Notes: generated from the sequence alone by a model not told the origin. Shown: positions 9,701 to 18,738, counted from the stretch's first letter. The stretch: DNA of 64,000 nt from an uncultured Glaciecola sp. (GCA_947496235.1 CANMCE010000003.1:372001-436000); one strand, 5' to 3'. Made by a program: numbers and translations.

Positions 9701-12700
9701 AATTCTAGTGATTCAACTGTGGTTGCATTAGACGTACAAGGTAATGTAATAACCCTTACACCAATGGCTGCAGGCACTGCAACCATAACAGTAGTGTCAG
9801 GTTCAGACACATCTATAATGCGTACCATTGAAGTGGAGGTTGCCGAAGGTTTTGTAATGCCTGTTATTACCTATGGAGATATTAACTCAAAACTCAGTCC
9901 TGCTGCAGGTTCAAGTAGTCAATATGTAGATACTTCTATACGTTTAAGTTTTGATTCAGCACCAACCCTTGGTGATTTGGGTGAAGTACGAATTTACAAC
10001 GCAACCGATGATAGTCTTGTTGATATCATTCGTGTAGGTTCTGAAATTGATGCTTTAGGCTATCAAGGACAAGACAGAGTTCGTCGCCTTAACCTTGAAT
10101 CTATCTGGGTAGACGGTAATGACTTAGTTATCAAGCCCCACAATAGTATTTTAGAGTACGGCGCTACTTATTATGTAGTTATTGGCGAAGGTGTATTAGC
10201 AGATGCCACATTAAACAATATTCCGTTTGAAGGCTTAGGCGAAAACAGTAACTGGACATTTACCACTAAGTCTAGTCCTCCTAGCGGTGATATTGTCACT
10301 GTTGATGATGACGGTAATGCTGATTTTAGAACTCTTCAAGGCGCCCTGAACTATATGATGGAAACGGTTGCCAAAGATACACCAGCAAAAATCATGGTGA
10401 AAGATGGTCTATATAAAGAGCCTCTATACTTACGCAATAAGAATAAGCTTACCATTGAAGGTGAAAGCCAAGCCAATACTGTTATTGAGTTTACTAACTA
10501 TGAAAGTAAAAACGGTGGCTCAGGGTCGAGCGAAGCACCTGGCACTGGCACACCTGCTGGTGGTAGAAGCGTATTTTTGATTGAAGGTGCTGACCTATTA
10601 ACCATTGAAAGTCTAACCATTCGAAATACGCACATACGTGATAATCAGTACTCGAATCAAGCTGAAACCATGTACTTCAATAGTGCCGATCGATTGGTGC
10701 TTAAAGATGTAGCGCTATTTAGTGAACAAGACACCTTGCTTGTTAAAGGTTACGTATGGGTTTATCAGTCACTAATCGCGGGTAATGTCGACTTTATCTG
10801 GGGTTATCCAAATGTCGCACTATTTGAAGAAAGCGAAATCAGAACCATTGGTGATTCTAAAAATGGCGATCCAAATACGGATACTGCAGGCGGGTATGTT
10901 TTACAAGCTCGAGTACCGAATGAGAGTGACCCTGGTTTTATTTTCCTTAACAGTGAATTCACTAACGGACCTGGACCTCTCGGCAATGGTGTACTTGATA
11001 ATTCAACTTACATTGCAAGAAGCGGTGGTAATGCCAATTATTTTGATAATGTAACACTTATTAATAATAAATTTGGCAGCCATATAGCTACTAGTGGATG
11101 GGCAGTGCTAGGGGTGAATAACCAGCCAGCACCAAATCCAGCTGTACCTACTGCATTAAGTGGTTGGAGAGAGTATGGAAGTACTGACTTAGCAGGAAAC
11201 CCACTCGACCTTTCAGAGCGTGTAGGCGGCTATATTCTGGATGACACTGAAATTACTGGCTTAACCCAACGTAATGACATCTTCGCTGGCTATAACAATG
11301 GCGAAGGATGGGATCCTACGATTAGCAACGAACCAGTTCTTGGTAGCATCTTAGATGACAAAGGGTTTGCAGGTTATAACTTTGACCTTACTGGCGGTGC
11401 TGGTGGAATGGTTGTGACTGTAGACAATGGGCTTGATTTAATCGCTGCCTTAGAAGAAGCATCTGACGCTAATATGCCTATCACTGTTTACGTAGATGGT
11501 CGAATTACTGATGCAAATAGCGGTGGCCTAAATCGCTCCATCGATATTAAAGACATGGACAATGTGTCTATTATTGGTGTCGCCGATAGAGGTGAATTCG
11601 ATGGTATAGGTATTTCTATCAGACGTGCGAATAACATCATAATTCAAAACCTTAAAATTCATCATGTGCTCACTAGCGGCAAAGATGCTATTTCTATTGA
11701 GGGTGATAATGATGGTTCTACTACTAGCAATATCTGGATAGACCATAATGAGTTGTACAGTACTTTGGCAGTAGATAAGGATTATTACGATGGTTTAGTG
11801 GATAGTAAGAGCGGTGCGAAAAATATCACTATTTCGTACAACTACTTGCATGATCATTGGAAAGCCTCACTACACGGTCATACCGAAGATGATTCGAACA
11901 GCAGCAATACTGACCGGCTAATCACCTTCCACCACAACCGTTTTGAAAACATAGAATCTAGATTACCGCTATTCCGTTACGGTAATGGGCACCTTTACAA
12001 CAATTATTACAACAACATTACCTCTACCGGGATTAACTCTCGTATAGGCGCTGAGTTGTTGATAGAAAATAATGTGTTCGAAAACACCCAAAACCCTATT
12101 GTGTCATTTTATTCAGATGTCATTGGTTATTGGAATACCCGAGGTAATGTGTTTGGCACTGGCGTAACCTGGACGACCCCAAGTGGGAACGATGTTTCTG
12201 CTGGACCAGATGCAACACCTACATCTAACTATGAAGTACCTTATAGCTATCAGTTAGAAGATGCTGATGTAGTGAAAGCCAATGTGATTAATTTCTCTGG
12301 CGTAGGGAAAATAGACCAAAGTAATTTGGATATTCCACCCATCGATGGCGGCTCTCAAGGTACTGATGTTAGCTTGCCATACAGTGAAGACTTTTCTGCA
12401 GCGGATAGCGATGAGTTCTTCTCTGCTGAGTATAAGAGTTTGCCAGGAGATAACACACTTCCTCTTAACACCATCACAGGTGGCGGTAGTGGCATCAGTA
12501 TTAACGATGGTGCCATTACCCTATCAAGTGCTCGCTTCACCATAGGTGAGACAACCCCTGATGTTACAACAGCTAGTGGGGATATAAGTAGCAACGGCGT
12601 GTTTGATTTAAGTCGTGAATACAAAATACTCATGGATATAGTGAGTGTCAGTGACCCTGATGGCGACAATAACTTTATCATTTACGTTGATAACAATACC

Positions 12701-13393
12701 TCTGGTAGCAGTAACTCAATGCATGGTTCAAGCTCTAAGTTTTATTCAGAGCCGATTACTTCATTGACCCCAGGTTCAATCGAGATTGCGGGCTTAGTTG
12801 CCACTGAATCTTCATTTATCCAGTTACGAACTGAAAGTGGTGGTACAGTTGAAATCGATAACCTGCGTATCGAGTATGTGGGTCCTGCGGCGATTCTAGA
12901 GGAAGACTTTAATAATACAGAGGCAGATTTCTTTTCTGCTGACTTTAAAGGCTTACCAACTGATGACACCCAACCCATGTACGTTAGAACAGGTGGAACA
13001 GTTGAATTAACCGAGGGTGCACTTAGGATCAACAGCGGTCGATTCACTATTGGCCAAACCCAGCCTGATATTGAAACAGCGTCTACAGATACCAGTGCTA
13101 ATGGCGCATTGGACCTAAGCCAAAACTATCAAATAGTGATGGATGTAGTGAGTGTCAGTGACCCTGATGGCGATAATAACTTCTTTATCTACGTTGACAA
13201 CAATACCAGTAGTAGCAGTAAATCAATGCACGGCGGTGACTCGAAATTCTTCACTGCTGCGATAGTTGATATGACTACTGGCGAGCTAACGGTTCCTGGT
13301 TTCGTGGCAACTTCAACTTCTTTCTTACAATTACGCACAGAAAGCGGTGGCGAAGTAGTGATTGATAACTTACGAATTGTTCCAGTGGAATAG
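6755..13393 (+). CDS. giant multidomain lipoprotein: CE8 pectin methylesterase fused to PL1 pectate lyase
   Basis: A 2212-residue surface enzyme with a lipobox (VLLSAC, Cys near residue 20). Rough order: N-terminal domain of unknown type (30-320); a repeated beta module (about 340-530); a short Glu-Pro-Thr repeat linker (about 532-548); second module (549-727); a concanavalin/LamG-like domain (729-942); an Ig-like BIG2 domain (945-1032); a second Ig-like domain (1033-1175); CE8 pectin methylesterase (about 1178-1500, with QAETMYF, SEQDTLL and GNVDFIWG); PL1 pectate lyase (about 1542-1862, with IWIDHNEL and ESRLPLFR); then two more copies of the beta module (1868-2043, 2047-2212). The ATG at 6755 is chosen over two upstream GTGs because TAAGGAGG ends six bases before it. 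One protein would de-esterify and then cleave pectin at the cell surface. Confidence 0.88.
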   Translation: MNHKLTLLTTTMATVLLSACGGESTTNVKEAPPPAITGQFVDSPVAGLGYRTDSTPNGTTNANGEFSYFRGEQITFHIGEFEFPDVPGSRVLSPLDMFNADTPFKQPVVNTIRLLQALDMDGDPSNGIEISPNAASAASMLLEDGQTITQFFDRPTDDFAADVEPWLAAAGGAMSTLAPFDSSIEHFVNYLATEYGTLFANTFDTELINGTLYFPHLEGSNAELDVFTFTPADTSGLSGTYTQLVDDTQVSGSYEFVFGRRAILLSSENQSQYIIVRSFNTTNGVYSLCVEDAQQGLATAVQQCDTDEDPKENLLVTEEEQANTELEQLTERANTIEPALSEAFDTDTATFFTSSYKRLSDDVNSNPMYFKTGGSPALDPTLGQLTLAGARFTIGNAASNPAAQTSANDTVGTGIFNISEGFTISFDVISHTSSGTLNLYVDNNTSSQGNSVHGAASKFFGQSISEENLPTGQRFTYTYVPGTDVTGLPANDPDARILDANVTNSFFQLRTDSSGDITIDNLVIETVADAVEPTEPTEPTEPTEPTEPSWGPQVALPFSADFIGVTSDIFSTDFASLEDASGATIPLLNRTGGSVTVVADGLQISSGRFTIGDADPNTTTTGEDTSSTGVFDLSRPYNVVMDIVSVSDPDGDNNFQIYVDNDTSSSASSPSGSASKFYSELINTLTPGTTLTVPGLIATEHSFIQLRTESGGTVVINNLRIEYVSSGFKCEDEPDLYYCDDFSAEDTSNYQLLSNLTNTDGPLGSFDFLNDDGNSVLRYTADGRGGEILLLTESAMANVPDSGDYFVEARIRPRQNSTTANKHLYLMGRYDSEGNWYAGGLNVQNSSSSTRAEVAISMGGSISRPVQAQTPILLGEKDGTDGVWYTTRFEMIGSELTIYVDGEKMGTTTESTFSAKGLAGIFTNNRSFELDDLKIGDPSVKPVQLTLDYKSPTWETSTTGDPLVINVTAVQNDGTTADTFSANSSDSTVVALDVQGNVITLTPMAAGTATITVVSGSDTSIMRTIEVEVAEGFVMPVITYGDINSKLSPAAGSSSQYVDTSIRLSFDSAPTLGDLGEVRIYNATDDSLVDIIRVGSEIDALGYQGQDRVRRLNLESIWVDGNDLVIKPHNSILEYGATYYVVIGEGVLADATLNNIPFEGLGENSNWTFTTKSSPPSGDIVTVDDDGNADFRTLQGALNYMMETVAKDTPAKIMVKDGLYKEPLYLRNKNKLTIEGESQANTVIEFTNYESKNGGSGSSEAPGTGTPAGGRSVFLIEGADLLTIESLTIRNTHIRDNQYSNQAETMYFNSADRLVLKDVALFSEQDTLLVKGYVWVYQSLIAGNVDFIWGYPNVALFEESEIRTIGDSKNGDPNTDTAGGYVLQARVPNESDPGFIFLNSEFTNGPGPLGNGVLDNSTYIARSGGNANYFDNVTLINNKFGSHIATSGWAVLGVNNQPAPNPAVPTALSGWREYGSTDLAGNPLDLSERVGGYILDDTEITGLTQRNDIFAGYNNGEGWDPTISNEPVLGSILDDKGFAGYNFDLTGGAGGMVVTVDNGLDLIAALEEASDANMPITVYVDGRITDANSGGLNRSIDIKDMDNVSIIGVADRGEFDGIGISIRRANNIIIQNLKIHHVLTSGKDAISIEGDNDGSTTSNIWIDHNELYSTLAVDKDYYDGLVDSKSGAKNITISYNYLHDHWKASLHGHTEDDSNSSNTDRLITFHHNRFENIESRLPLFRYGNGHLYNNYYNNITSTGINSRIGAELLIENNVFENTQNPIVSFYSDVIGYWNTRGNVFGTGVTWTTPSGNDVSAGPDATPTSNYEVPYSYQLEDADVVKANVINFSGVGKIDQSNLDIPPIDGGSQGTDVSLPYSEDFSAADSDEFFSAEYKSLPGDNTLPLNTITGGGSGISINDGAITLSSARFTIGETTPDVTTASGDISSNGVFDLSREYKILMDIVSVSDPDGDNNFIIYVDNNTSGSSNSMHGSSSKFYSEPITSLTPGSIEIAGLVATESSFIQLRTESGGTVEIDNLRIEYVGPAAILEEDFNNTEADFFSADFKGLPTDDTQPMYVRTGGTVELTEGALRINSGRFTIGQTQPDIETASTDTSANGALDLSQNYQIVMDVVSVSDPDGDNNFFIYVDNNTSSSSKSMHGGDSKFFTAAIVDMTTGELTVPGFVATSTSFLQLRTESGGEVVIDNLRIVPVE
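7774..8337 (+). repeat. repeated beta module, copy 1 (within giant lipoprotein)
   Basis: Most divergent of four internal copies. It shares the landmarks RFTIG, LYVDNNTSS, SKFF and FFQLRT near its end with the other copies at about 8403-8930, 12361-12885 and 12898-13390. Family not recognised; a carbohydrate-binding role is inferred from the enzyme it is attached to. Confidence 0.65.
8403..8930 (+). repeat. repeated beta module, copy 2 (within giant lipoprotein)
   Basis: Shows SGRFTIGDADP, IVSVSDPDGDNNFQIYVDN and SFIQLRTESGG, almost the same as copies 3 and 4 at the C-terminus of the protein, although about 3.4 kb separates them. Confidence 0.75.
12361..12885 (+). repeat. repeated beta module, copy 3 (within giant lipoprotein)
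   Basis: Shows SARFTIGETTPD, SVSDPDGDNNFIIYVDNN and SFIQLRTESGG. Follows the PL1 domain directly and is itself followed by copy 4. Confidence 0.75.
12898..13390 (+). repeat. repeated beta module, copy 4 (within giant lipoprotein)
   Basis: Shows SGRFTIGQTQPD, SVSDPDGDNNFFIYVDNN and SFLQLRTESGG. It ends the protein. Confidence 0.75.
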
Positions 13394-13397
13394 CGCA

Positions 13398-13432
13398 GGC
13401 GACCATTTGATCAAATCAAAATCGGTCGCGCT
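13398..13432 (+). other. hairpin just after the giant lipoprotein gene
   Basis: Stem GCGACC/GGTCGC enclosing the palindrome ATTTGATCAAAT. No T-run follows, so it may protect an mRNA end or be an upstream part of the terminator at 13465; purpose unclear. Confidence 0.35.
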
Positions 13433-13464
13433 ATTCCGATAAGGATTTATCAAAACTAAACAAT

Positions 13465-13497
13465 AAACCAGTAGCTTTTGCTACTGGTTTTTTATTT
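13465..13497 (+). terminator. rho-independent terminator after the giant lipoprotein
   Basis: Stem ACCAGTAGC (13467-13475), TTTT loop, GCTACTGGT (13480-13488), then TTTTTA. It closes the receptor/lipoprotein transcript. The same stem sequence is used again at 14811. Confidence 0.85.
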
Positions 13498-13569
13498 CTA
13501 CACTTAAAATAAGTGAATTTTTTATCCAGTAGTTGCGTAACAAGTTAAAATCAAAAGGAGAAACTTATT

Positions 13570-14007
13570 ATGCAATTGTCCAACGTACTAAAAGTCTATG
13601 GGATCACTCTGATCGTTTATTTGTTAATGGATGCCATATGGTTAGGCATTGTTGCTCGACAAGACTATGTGGATGCTATTGGTTTTTTAATGCGTGAAGA
13701 TGTGCCTATTTGGCCATGGGTAACCTTTTACCTTTTGTACGTATTTGTCATCCTTAAGCTTTGTATATTTTGTAGCAACAAACCAAGCTTTTCTCGTGCT
13801 CTAACGCATTCGATACTCTTAGGCGCCGCAAGTTATGGTGCTTATAACCTCACCAATTACGCAATGTTAGAAAATTGGCCACTGAATATCACGATTTCAG
13901 ATTGGGTCTGGGGAACAGTGGTAACAACAACTTCGGCTATGGCGGGCTTTTTCGCGTATAAATTTTTTAATTCAAAATCCCAAACACTTGATTCAACACC
14001 TTCTTAA
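13570..14007 (+). CDS. DUF2177 family membrane protein
   Basis: A 145-residue inner-membrane protein with about four predicted helices (VYGITLIVYLLMDAIWLGIV, WVTFYLLYVFVILKLCIF, LLGAASYGAYNLTNYAML, VWGTVVTTTSAMAGFFAYKF). The sequence fits the DUF2177 family, whose function is not known. AAAAGGAG lies upstream of the ATG. It stands alone between two terminators with identical stems (13465 and 14811) together with the next gene. Confidence 0.75.
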   Translation: MQLSNVLKVYGITLIVYLLMDAIWLGIVARQDYVDAIGFLMREDVPIWPWVTFYLLYVFVILKLCIFCSNKPSFSRALTHSILLGAASYGAYNLTNYAMLENWPLNITISDWVWGTVVTTTSAMAGFFAYKFFNSKSQTLDSTPS

Positions 14008-14189
14008 CGATTTTATAGTCGCTACAGGACAGCCCGTTTCTGGGATTGTCCTGTGCTTGCCTCTCATGTTTTTGCAAAATGCCGATTAATTTGAACGATC
14101 GGTTTATTTGTTAAGACGCTTGGCACATTTTATCCTCGTACCTTTCTATACACTTACTCGCATCAAATTTCTACAATCAGGAAGTAATA

Positions 14190-14777
14190 ATGCATCAACT
14201 CAAATTTATCTTAGCCACACAAACGAGGATTCCGCCGAAGGTTAAATCTATCGGCTATGCAATCTTAGTATTATTAATGACAAATGTTAGTTTTTTGGCC
14301 GCCGCAGAAGAACCAGCGCCTTTTTGTGGGATTCATTCTCAGGATAATATAGCCCTTGAAGACATTGCGCCTACTTTATATTCCATAGTGTCTGGCGCAC
14401 CAGGCGAAGCCCGAAACTGGGACTTATTTAAGAGCCTGTTTGCAAACAACGGCACTATAACCCCTGTTTTTCATGAACAAGATAAACCTGTAATAGAACA
14501 GATGTCAGTTGCGTCTTTTATCGCCTTAAACGAAAGCTTATTTAATGACATTGGATTTTACGAAAGTGAGGTAGATAGCATGATCATTGAGGTTGGCCAT
14601 ATGGCAACCATAATAAGCCTTTACGAGTCTCGAGAAGCGCCAGGGCAGCCTGTTTATTCTACTGGTATAAATTCATTTCAACTCGTGAATGATGGTAATC
14701 GATGGTGTGTAATATCGGTGACTTGGGACAGTGACAAAGGCGGACACCCAATACCTTCTAAGCTGGCTTTGGACTAA
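14190..14777 (+). CDS. exported protein, possibly NTF2-like
   Basis: A 195-residue protein with an N-terminal hydrophobic export segment (about 20-38, SIGYAILVLLMTNVSFLAAA) and a small alpha/beta domain. The pattern (FKSLFANNGTITPVF, an acidic central helix, YSTGINSFQLVNDGNRWCVISVTWD at the end) recalls SnoaL/NTF2-like folds, but that is a guess from layout and not a recognised family. GGAAG precedes the ATG. It converges with the TonB receptor at 14873 over a shared bidirectional terminator. Confidence 0.55.
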   Translation: MHQLKFILATQTRIPPKVKSIGYAILVLLMTNVSFLAAAEEPAPFCGIHSQDNIALEDIAPTLYSIVSGAPGEARNWDLFKSLFANNGTITPVFHEQDKPVIEQMSVASFIALNESLFNDIGFYESEVDSMIIEVGHMATIISLYESREAPGQPVYSTGINSFQLVNDGNRWCVISVTWDSDKGGHPIPSKLALD

Positions 14778-14810
14778 CAGCAACAGATGACTAAAAGTTC
14801 AAGCAATAAA

Positions 14811-14838
14811 AAAACCAGTAGCTTAGGCTACTGGTTTT
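14811..14838. terminator. bidirectional terminator between convergent genes
   Basis: AAAACCAGTAGC (14811-14822), loop TTAG, GCTACTGGTTTT (14827-14838). The A-run before and T-run after the stem allow it to work on both strands, ending the gene at 14190 and the receptor gene at 14873. Its stem matches the terminator at 13465. Confidence 0.85.
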
Positions 14839-14872
14839 AACTATTGAATATTATGTAAATTTAGGCTTCTAA

Positions 14873-17857
14873 TTAGAAGTTAAATTTAACACCTAGTTTC
14901 CAAAGAGTTCCTAGTACGTCATAGTTACTTGGGAAAGTGTTACCGCCGTTTGAGCTAGTATCACCCGCTTCACCACCTACTACTGGAGGCTCTTTATCAA
15001 ACAAGTTGTCAATACCTAAAGTAAGCTTAGCGTAATCAGTGATTGCATAGCTAGCATACAAATCAAAATAGCTATAAGAATCGATTTCTCTGAATGCTTC
15101 AAAGGTATTGTCTCTGATCGTAGGATGAACTTCCATTGAATCGTAGTATCTCCATAATAAAGACACTGTAAAGTCTTCATAATCCCAGCTTACACGTTGA
15201 TTGAAGCGTAATGCCGCAATTGGGTCACAGCTTGGGCTATAGTAACCTTTACACTCTAGTACTGGAGTAGTAGAAGAGCTTTGAGATTCTTGAGATAGGT
15301 ATTTGTTTAAACTACCGTCTAGTGTTAATGCACCAGCATCACCTAAAGTAAAGGCTGCACGGTATGTTGCTTCAATACCAGATGCTTTCATGTAATCTAA
15401 GTTAGATGTAAAGGTTTCAACACCTGCTAAATCACCTGTTAAGTCACCGCCTTGACGACGAATCTTAGCACACTCATTAGCATCACCTAATACATAACAA
15501 CCGTCTAACACTTCTTGTGAAGAGAATTCACCGATTACATTTTCAATATCAATGTCATAGTAGTCAACAGTAATTGATAATGCATCAGCAAAATCAACTT
15601 CTGGTGAGTATACGAAACCAACAGTTAAAGTATCAGCTTCTTCTGGGTCAGGAGTGTTCAAAGGATCACTTCCAGAGAATGTATTTATCTGACCAGAAAT
15701 AATATCAGGTACGTTACCTACTAGCGCAGCTGACATTCCTGTAGAGATACATAGTGCTTCTAGTTCAGCATTGATGTTACCGGCGTTAGCTACAGAACAA
15801 GGGTCAATTGTCGCATCACCAAGACCACGCGTAATTGGAGAACTTAACTCACCAACGTTAGGCGCTCGGTTTGCTTTCTGGCTCATTACACGAACAAGTA
15901 GTTCGTCAACTGGTGACCAGTTAAAACCTAGTTTCCAAGAATTAGCACGACCAAAGCTTGAGTAATCAGAAGTACGGAAACCGAATTCTAAGTTAAGACT
16001 ATCGGCCATAGGTGCATCAGAAACGATTGGTAAAATACCTTCGAAGAAGAACTCTTCAACGCTATATCCACCTTCGATTGGTAGAATGTTACCACCAGCA
16101 CCACCTAGACAACTTGCAGGCGCTTGTTTCCAACATTCATCAGGATTTGCTGCTGCTGTTTCTTTTCTGTGCTCATAACCAACACTGAATGCTAACGGAG
16201 AGTCAGCCGTTGGCAGCATGAAACCATCAACTTCACCAGAGATGAAACCACTGATAATTTCTTGCTCATAAGTGTCTTGTAAGAAAGCCGTTGCACTTGA
16301 ATAGGCAGCCATTTCTTCTGTAATAGTGCCGAAACCACCAAATAGGTTAATAGGTACACAAGAAGAATCACCGTTACGACAGTTAACGCCGTCAACTGTG
16401 TCTAACGCATTTTGTACGTTGGTTAGGTTCGTATAACCGGCTGAAACTGATAAACGGTTAGACTCACCATACTGATAGCTTAATTCATAAGTGTAATCGT
16501 CTAAGAAAACACCACGAACACCTAAGTTTAATTGCCATAAGTCTGCATCATAGTTAGTACTACGAGGACCAAGCTCTAGAGTACGACGACGTAAACGAAC
16601 ACCTAAGTAATCTTCTGTGTCAACCACACCGTTGCCATTGATATCTTGCCACTGACCACCGTTTTCAGTTGTCTCTAAAAGACCACTGGTTACCGCAGCA
16701 TTTGCTCGGTCTAAAATCCAAGTGAGGGCTTGAGCACCGATTAATGGGTTAGCTAATGGTAGGTCAAATGACGCACCAAAGGTACCTGAAGGCGCTACTT
16801 GCTGGCGTACAGTAGTATTGGTGAATAAGAAAGATGAGAAAACTTCAGTATCATCATTAATGTCATAACTTAACATTGCAGACGCAGTATACTTCTCACT
16901 TGGTGTTTGATAGTAGTTAAATGGGTTGAAGTTGAAACGGCTACATTCTGGCCCTATTGTACCGTCTTCACGGAACTGACCAGAACCATTTGCACCACCA
17001 CCCAAGATTTCAAAACGGGTAGGAATTGCAGTAGTTGAACCACTTCCAAGTTCAAAATCAACTACATTTGGACCTTGACAATTAACAGGTGCTTCAATTG
17101 GATCTTCACCGTTTAAGAACTGCTCATAACCAGCACCGCTCGCCGTCGCGATACCTAAAAGACCCAATGAACGGTCACCTAATAAAACAGGCTTACGATC
17201 AAAATAACCAAAAGACATTACCGCATTACCGCGGCCACCGTCAAAATTGCTACCCGCAGTGAAAGATATGCTATCTTTATCACCGTCGCCTTCCATTGTT
17301 TCAGAATGGTTTAGGTCAATAGAAACACCTTCAAAGTCATCTTTTAAGATAACGTTAACCGCACCAGCGATAGCGTCAGAACCGTATACCGCTGAAGCAC
17401 CACCGGTTACGATATCGACACGTTCAATAAGCGCAGAAGGGATCATTGAAGAGTCAACGCGACCACTAACGTCGAAAGGTACTAAACGTTTACCGTTGAT
17501 TAAAAGCAAGTTTCTTTGCGGACCTAAACCTCGTAAATCGATAGTAGCAGCACCAGCGGTACCGTTGTTAACGTTGCCACCATCCGCAGGAATAATACCA
17601 GGCATTATTCTCAAGATTTTCTCAAATTCTGGCTCTTGCAAGAATTCAATAGCTTGCTCGTCAATTGTCATCACAGGCGATGAGGAAGCTAAATCAACAG
17701 CGCTGATTCGGCTACCAGTAATGGAAATTTTTTCCACTAACTCTTCATCTGACTCATCGGATTGAGCAAACGCGCTACCTGAAAATGCTGTAGCAGACGC
17801 AGCACTCAATGCCAAAGCCAGACGAATTGACTTCGACAGCTTAGTATTAGTGTACAT
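14873..17857 (-). CDS. TonB-dependent receptor (orphan, substrate unknown)
   Basis: A 994-residue outer-membrane receptor. Signal peptide to about residue 31 (ALSAASATAFSGSAFAQ), then EKISITGSRI as the TonB-box-like segment, plug domain (DLRGLGPQRNLLLINGKR, VDIVTGGASAVYGSDAIAGAVNVIL) and a barrel ending in WKLGVKFNF. The plug style differs from the two pectin-regulon receptors (3686, 52403) and resembles receptors often linked to peptide or broad organic substrates. There are no enzyme genes beside it and no ACCGGT operator upstream, so it is not assigned to the pectin regulon. Confidence 0.88.
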   Translation of the reverse strand: MYTNTKLSKSIRLALALSAASATAFSGSAFAQSDESDEELVEKISITGSRISAVDLASSSPVMTIDEQAIEFLQEPEFEKILRIMPGIIPADGGNVNNGTAGAATIDLRGLGPQRNLLLINGKRLVPFDVSGRVDSSMIPSALIERVDIVTGGASAVYGSDAIAGAVNVILKDDFEGVSIDLNHSETMEGDGDKDSISFTAGSNFDGGRGNAVMSFGYFDRKPVLLGDRSLGLLGIATASGAGYEQFLNGEDPIEAPVNCQGPNVVDFELGSGSTTAIPTRFEILGGGANGSGQFREDGTIGPECSRFNFNPFNYYQTPSEKYTASAMLSYDINDDTEVFSSFLFTNTTVRQQVAPSGTFGASFDLPLANPLIGAQALTWILDRANAAVTSGLLETTENGGQWQDINGNGVVDTEDYLGVRLRRRTLELGPRSTNYDADLWQLNLGVRGVFLDDYTYELSYQYGESNRLSVSAGYTNLTNVQNALDTVDGVNCRNGDSSCVPINLFGGFGTITEEMAAYSSATAFLQDTYEQEIISGFISGEVDGFMLPTADSPLAFSVGYEHRKETAAANPDECWKQAPASCLGGAGGNILPIEGGYSVEEFFFEGILPIVSDAPMADSLNLEFGFRTSDYSSFGRANSWKLGFNWSPVDELLVRVMSQKANRAPNVGELSSPITRGLGDATIDPCSVANAGNINAELEALCISTGMSAALVGNVPDIISGQINTFSGSDPLNTPDPEEADTLTVGFVYSPEVDFADALSITVDYYDIDIENVIGEFSSQEVLDGCYVLGDANECAKIRRQGGDLTGDLAGVETFTSNLDYMKASGIEATYRAAFTLGDAGALTLDGSLNKYLSQESQSSSTTPVLECKGYYSPSCDPIAALRFNQRVSWDYEDFTVSLLWRYYDSMEVHPTIRDNTFEAFREIDSYSYFDLYASYAITDYAKLTLGIDNLFDKEPPVVGGEAGDTSSNGGNTFPSNYDVLGTLWKLGVKFNF

Positions 17858-18408
17858 ATGTGGGTTCTCCCTAGTCGTTTTAATTCGGCGCTATAAGTGT
17901 GTAACGCCACTTTTTATTATTACATTTAGTAATGTGTTATCAGACTTCATACTAATAATATACACCCCTTTTTTTATTGGTCAATGCCAATGTGGATCGC
18001 AGTGTTACTATATTTCGATAGTTTACAAGCACTTGGTGTGAATAAATTGTTTCATCACTATAACAATTGAAACAAATCGTACGATTCTAATCTAATTAAA
18101 GGTGTCAATATTTGTACGAAAATTCGCCTGCAAGACAGAATCTACGTGATGAAGGGCCAATTCTGATGACTCAAAGAAAAGTCGATAAATATTTTTGAAA
18201 TGGATGAAATAGTATTAGTCAACAAAATAAATAGACGAAAGTATGTAACGTTTTATTTACAATTTATTTATTTTCGCCCATTTGTATTTGTGTATGTTCG
18301 GCGGGAATTTGAACAATCTTATAATGCTAACGACATCGCAGCGGTAAATGATACATAGTTGAATTGCTGGCCTCTTTTTTCGAGGCCAGTTTGACATTTG
18401 CGCGTACG
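17858..18408. promoter_or_regulatory. long intergenic region upstream of orphan TonB receptor
   Basis: 551 bp without a convincing gene. It contains a minus-strand promoter at 17957-17984 (TTGACC, 16 bp, TATATT), giving a leader of about 90 nt for the receptor. An inverted repeat ATTGG-6-CCAAT (17976-17991) overlaps the -35 and could be an operator. Near the other end is a GC-rich hairpin (18367-18389). I see nothing else I can name. Confidence 0.5.
18367..18389. terminator. hairpin downstream of small secreted-protein gene
   Basis: CTGGCCTC, loop of seven, GAGGCCAG. It lies just past the stop of the minus-strand gene at 18409. Only a short T-run follows on the plus side and none on the minus side, so termination is plausible but not strong. 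Confidence 0.45.
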
Positions 18409-18726
18409 TTATGAAGTAATCACAACTCTGACTTTGTTGGTGTTACCCGTCGCTTCGTTAAATGCCGCAATAAGTAACTCTTTGTCTTCAATAAATTTCG
18501 CTTCTGTAAGCAGTAGGACTCCCTGCTCCTCAAATTTAATACGCACAGGAACATCCATACCTTCAACGCGCATGTACAAACGTGAAGAGGGTTTAGCCAC
18601 CTCGTACATTTCCTGTTTGTCTTTACCTTCCAATAATTTTTTATCAGAGGTGGTGGTATCAACCTGAGCATTTGCAGATGTCACAAATAACACAGTTACT
18701 GCCGTCATCAATAGCTTATTTTTCAT
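18409..18726 (-). CDS. small secreted protein of unknown function
   Basis: A 105-residue protein with a typical signal peptide (KLLMTAVTVLFVTSANAQ, cleavage after about residue 20). The mature part is small and charged, with strands RLYMRVEGMDVPVRIKFE and KVRVVITS. No family is recognised. It lies 12 bp after the MscS-type gene at 18739 on the same strand, so the two are probably one transcript. Confidence 0.6.
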   Translation of the reverse strand: MKNKLLMTAVTVLFVTSANAQVDTTTSDKKLLEGKDKQEMYEVAKPSSRLYMRVEGMDVPVRIKFEEQGVLLLTEAKFIEDKELLIAAFNEATGNTNKVRVVITS

Positions 18727-18738
18727 GGTTATCTCCTA

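Noticed and set aside
17247-17765. 172-codon plus-strand reading frame inside the TonB receptor gene
   Set aside because: Its sequence is low in features and rich in Ser/Pro; the opposite strand has a complete TonB plug domain. It is a shadow frame.
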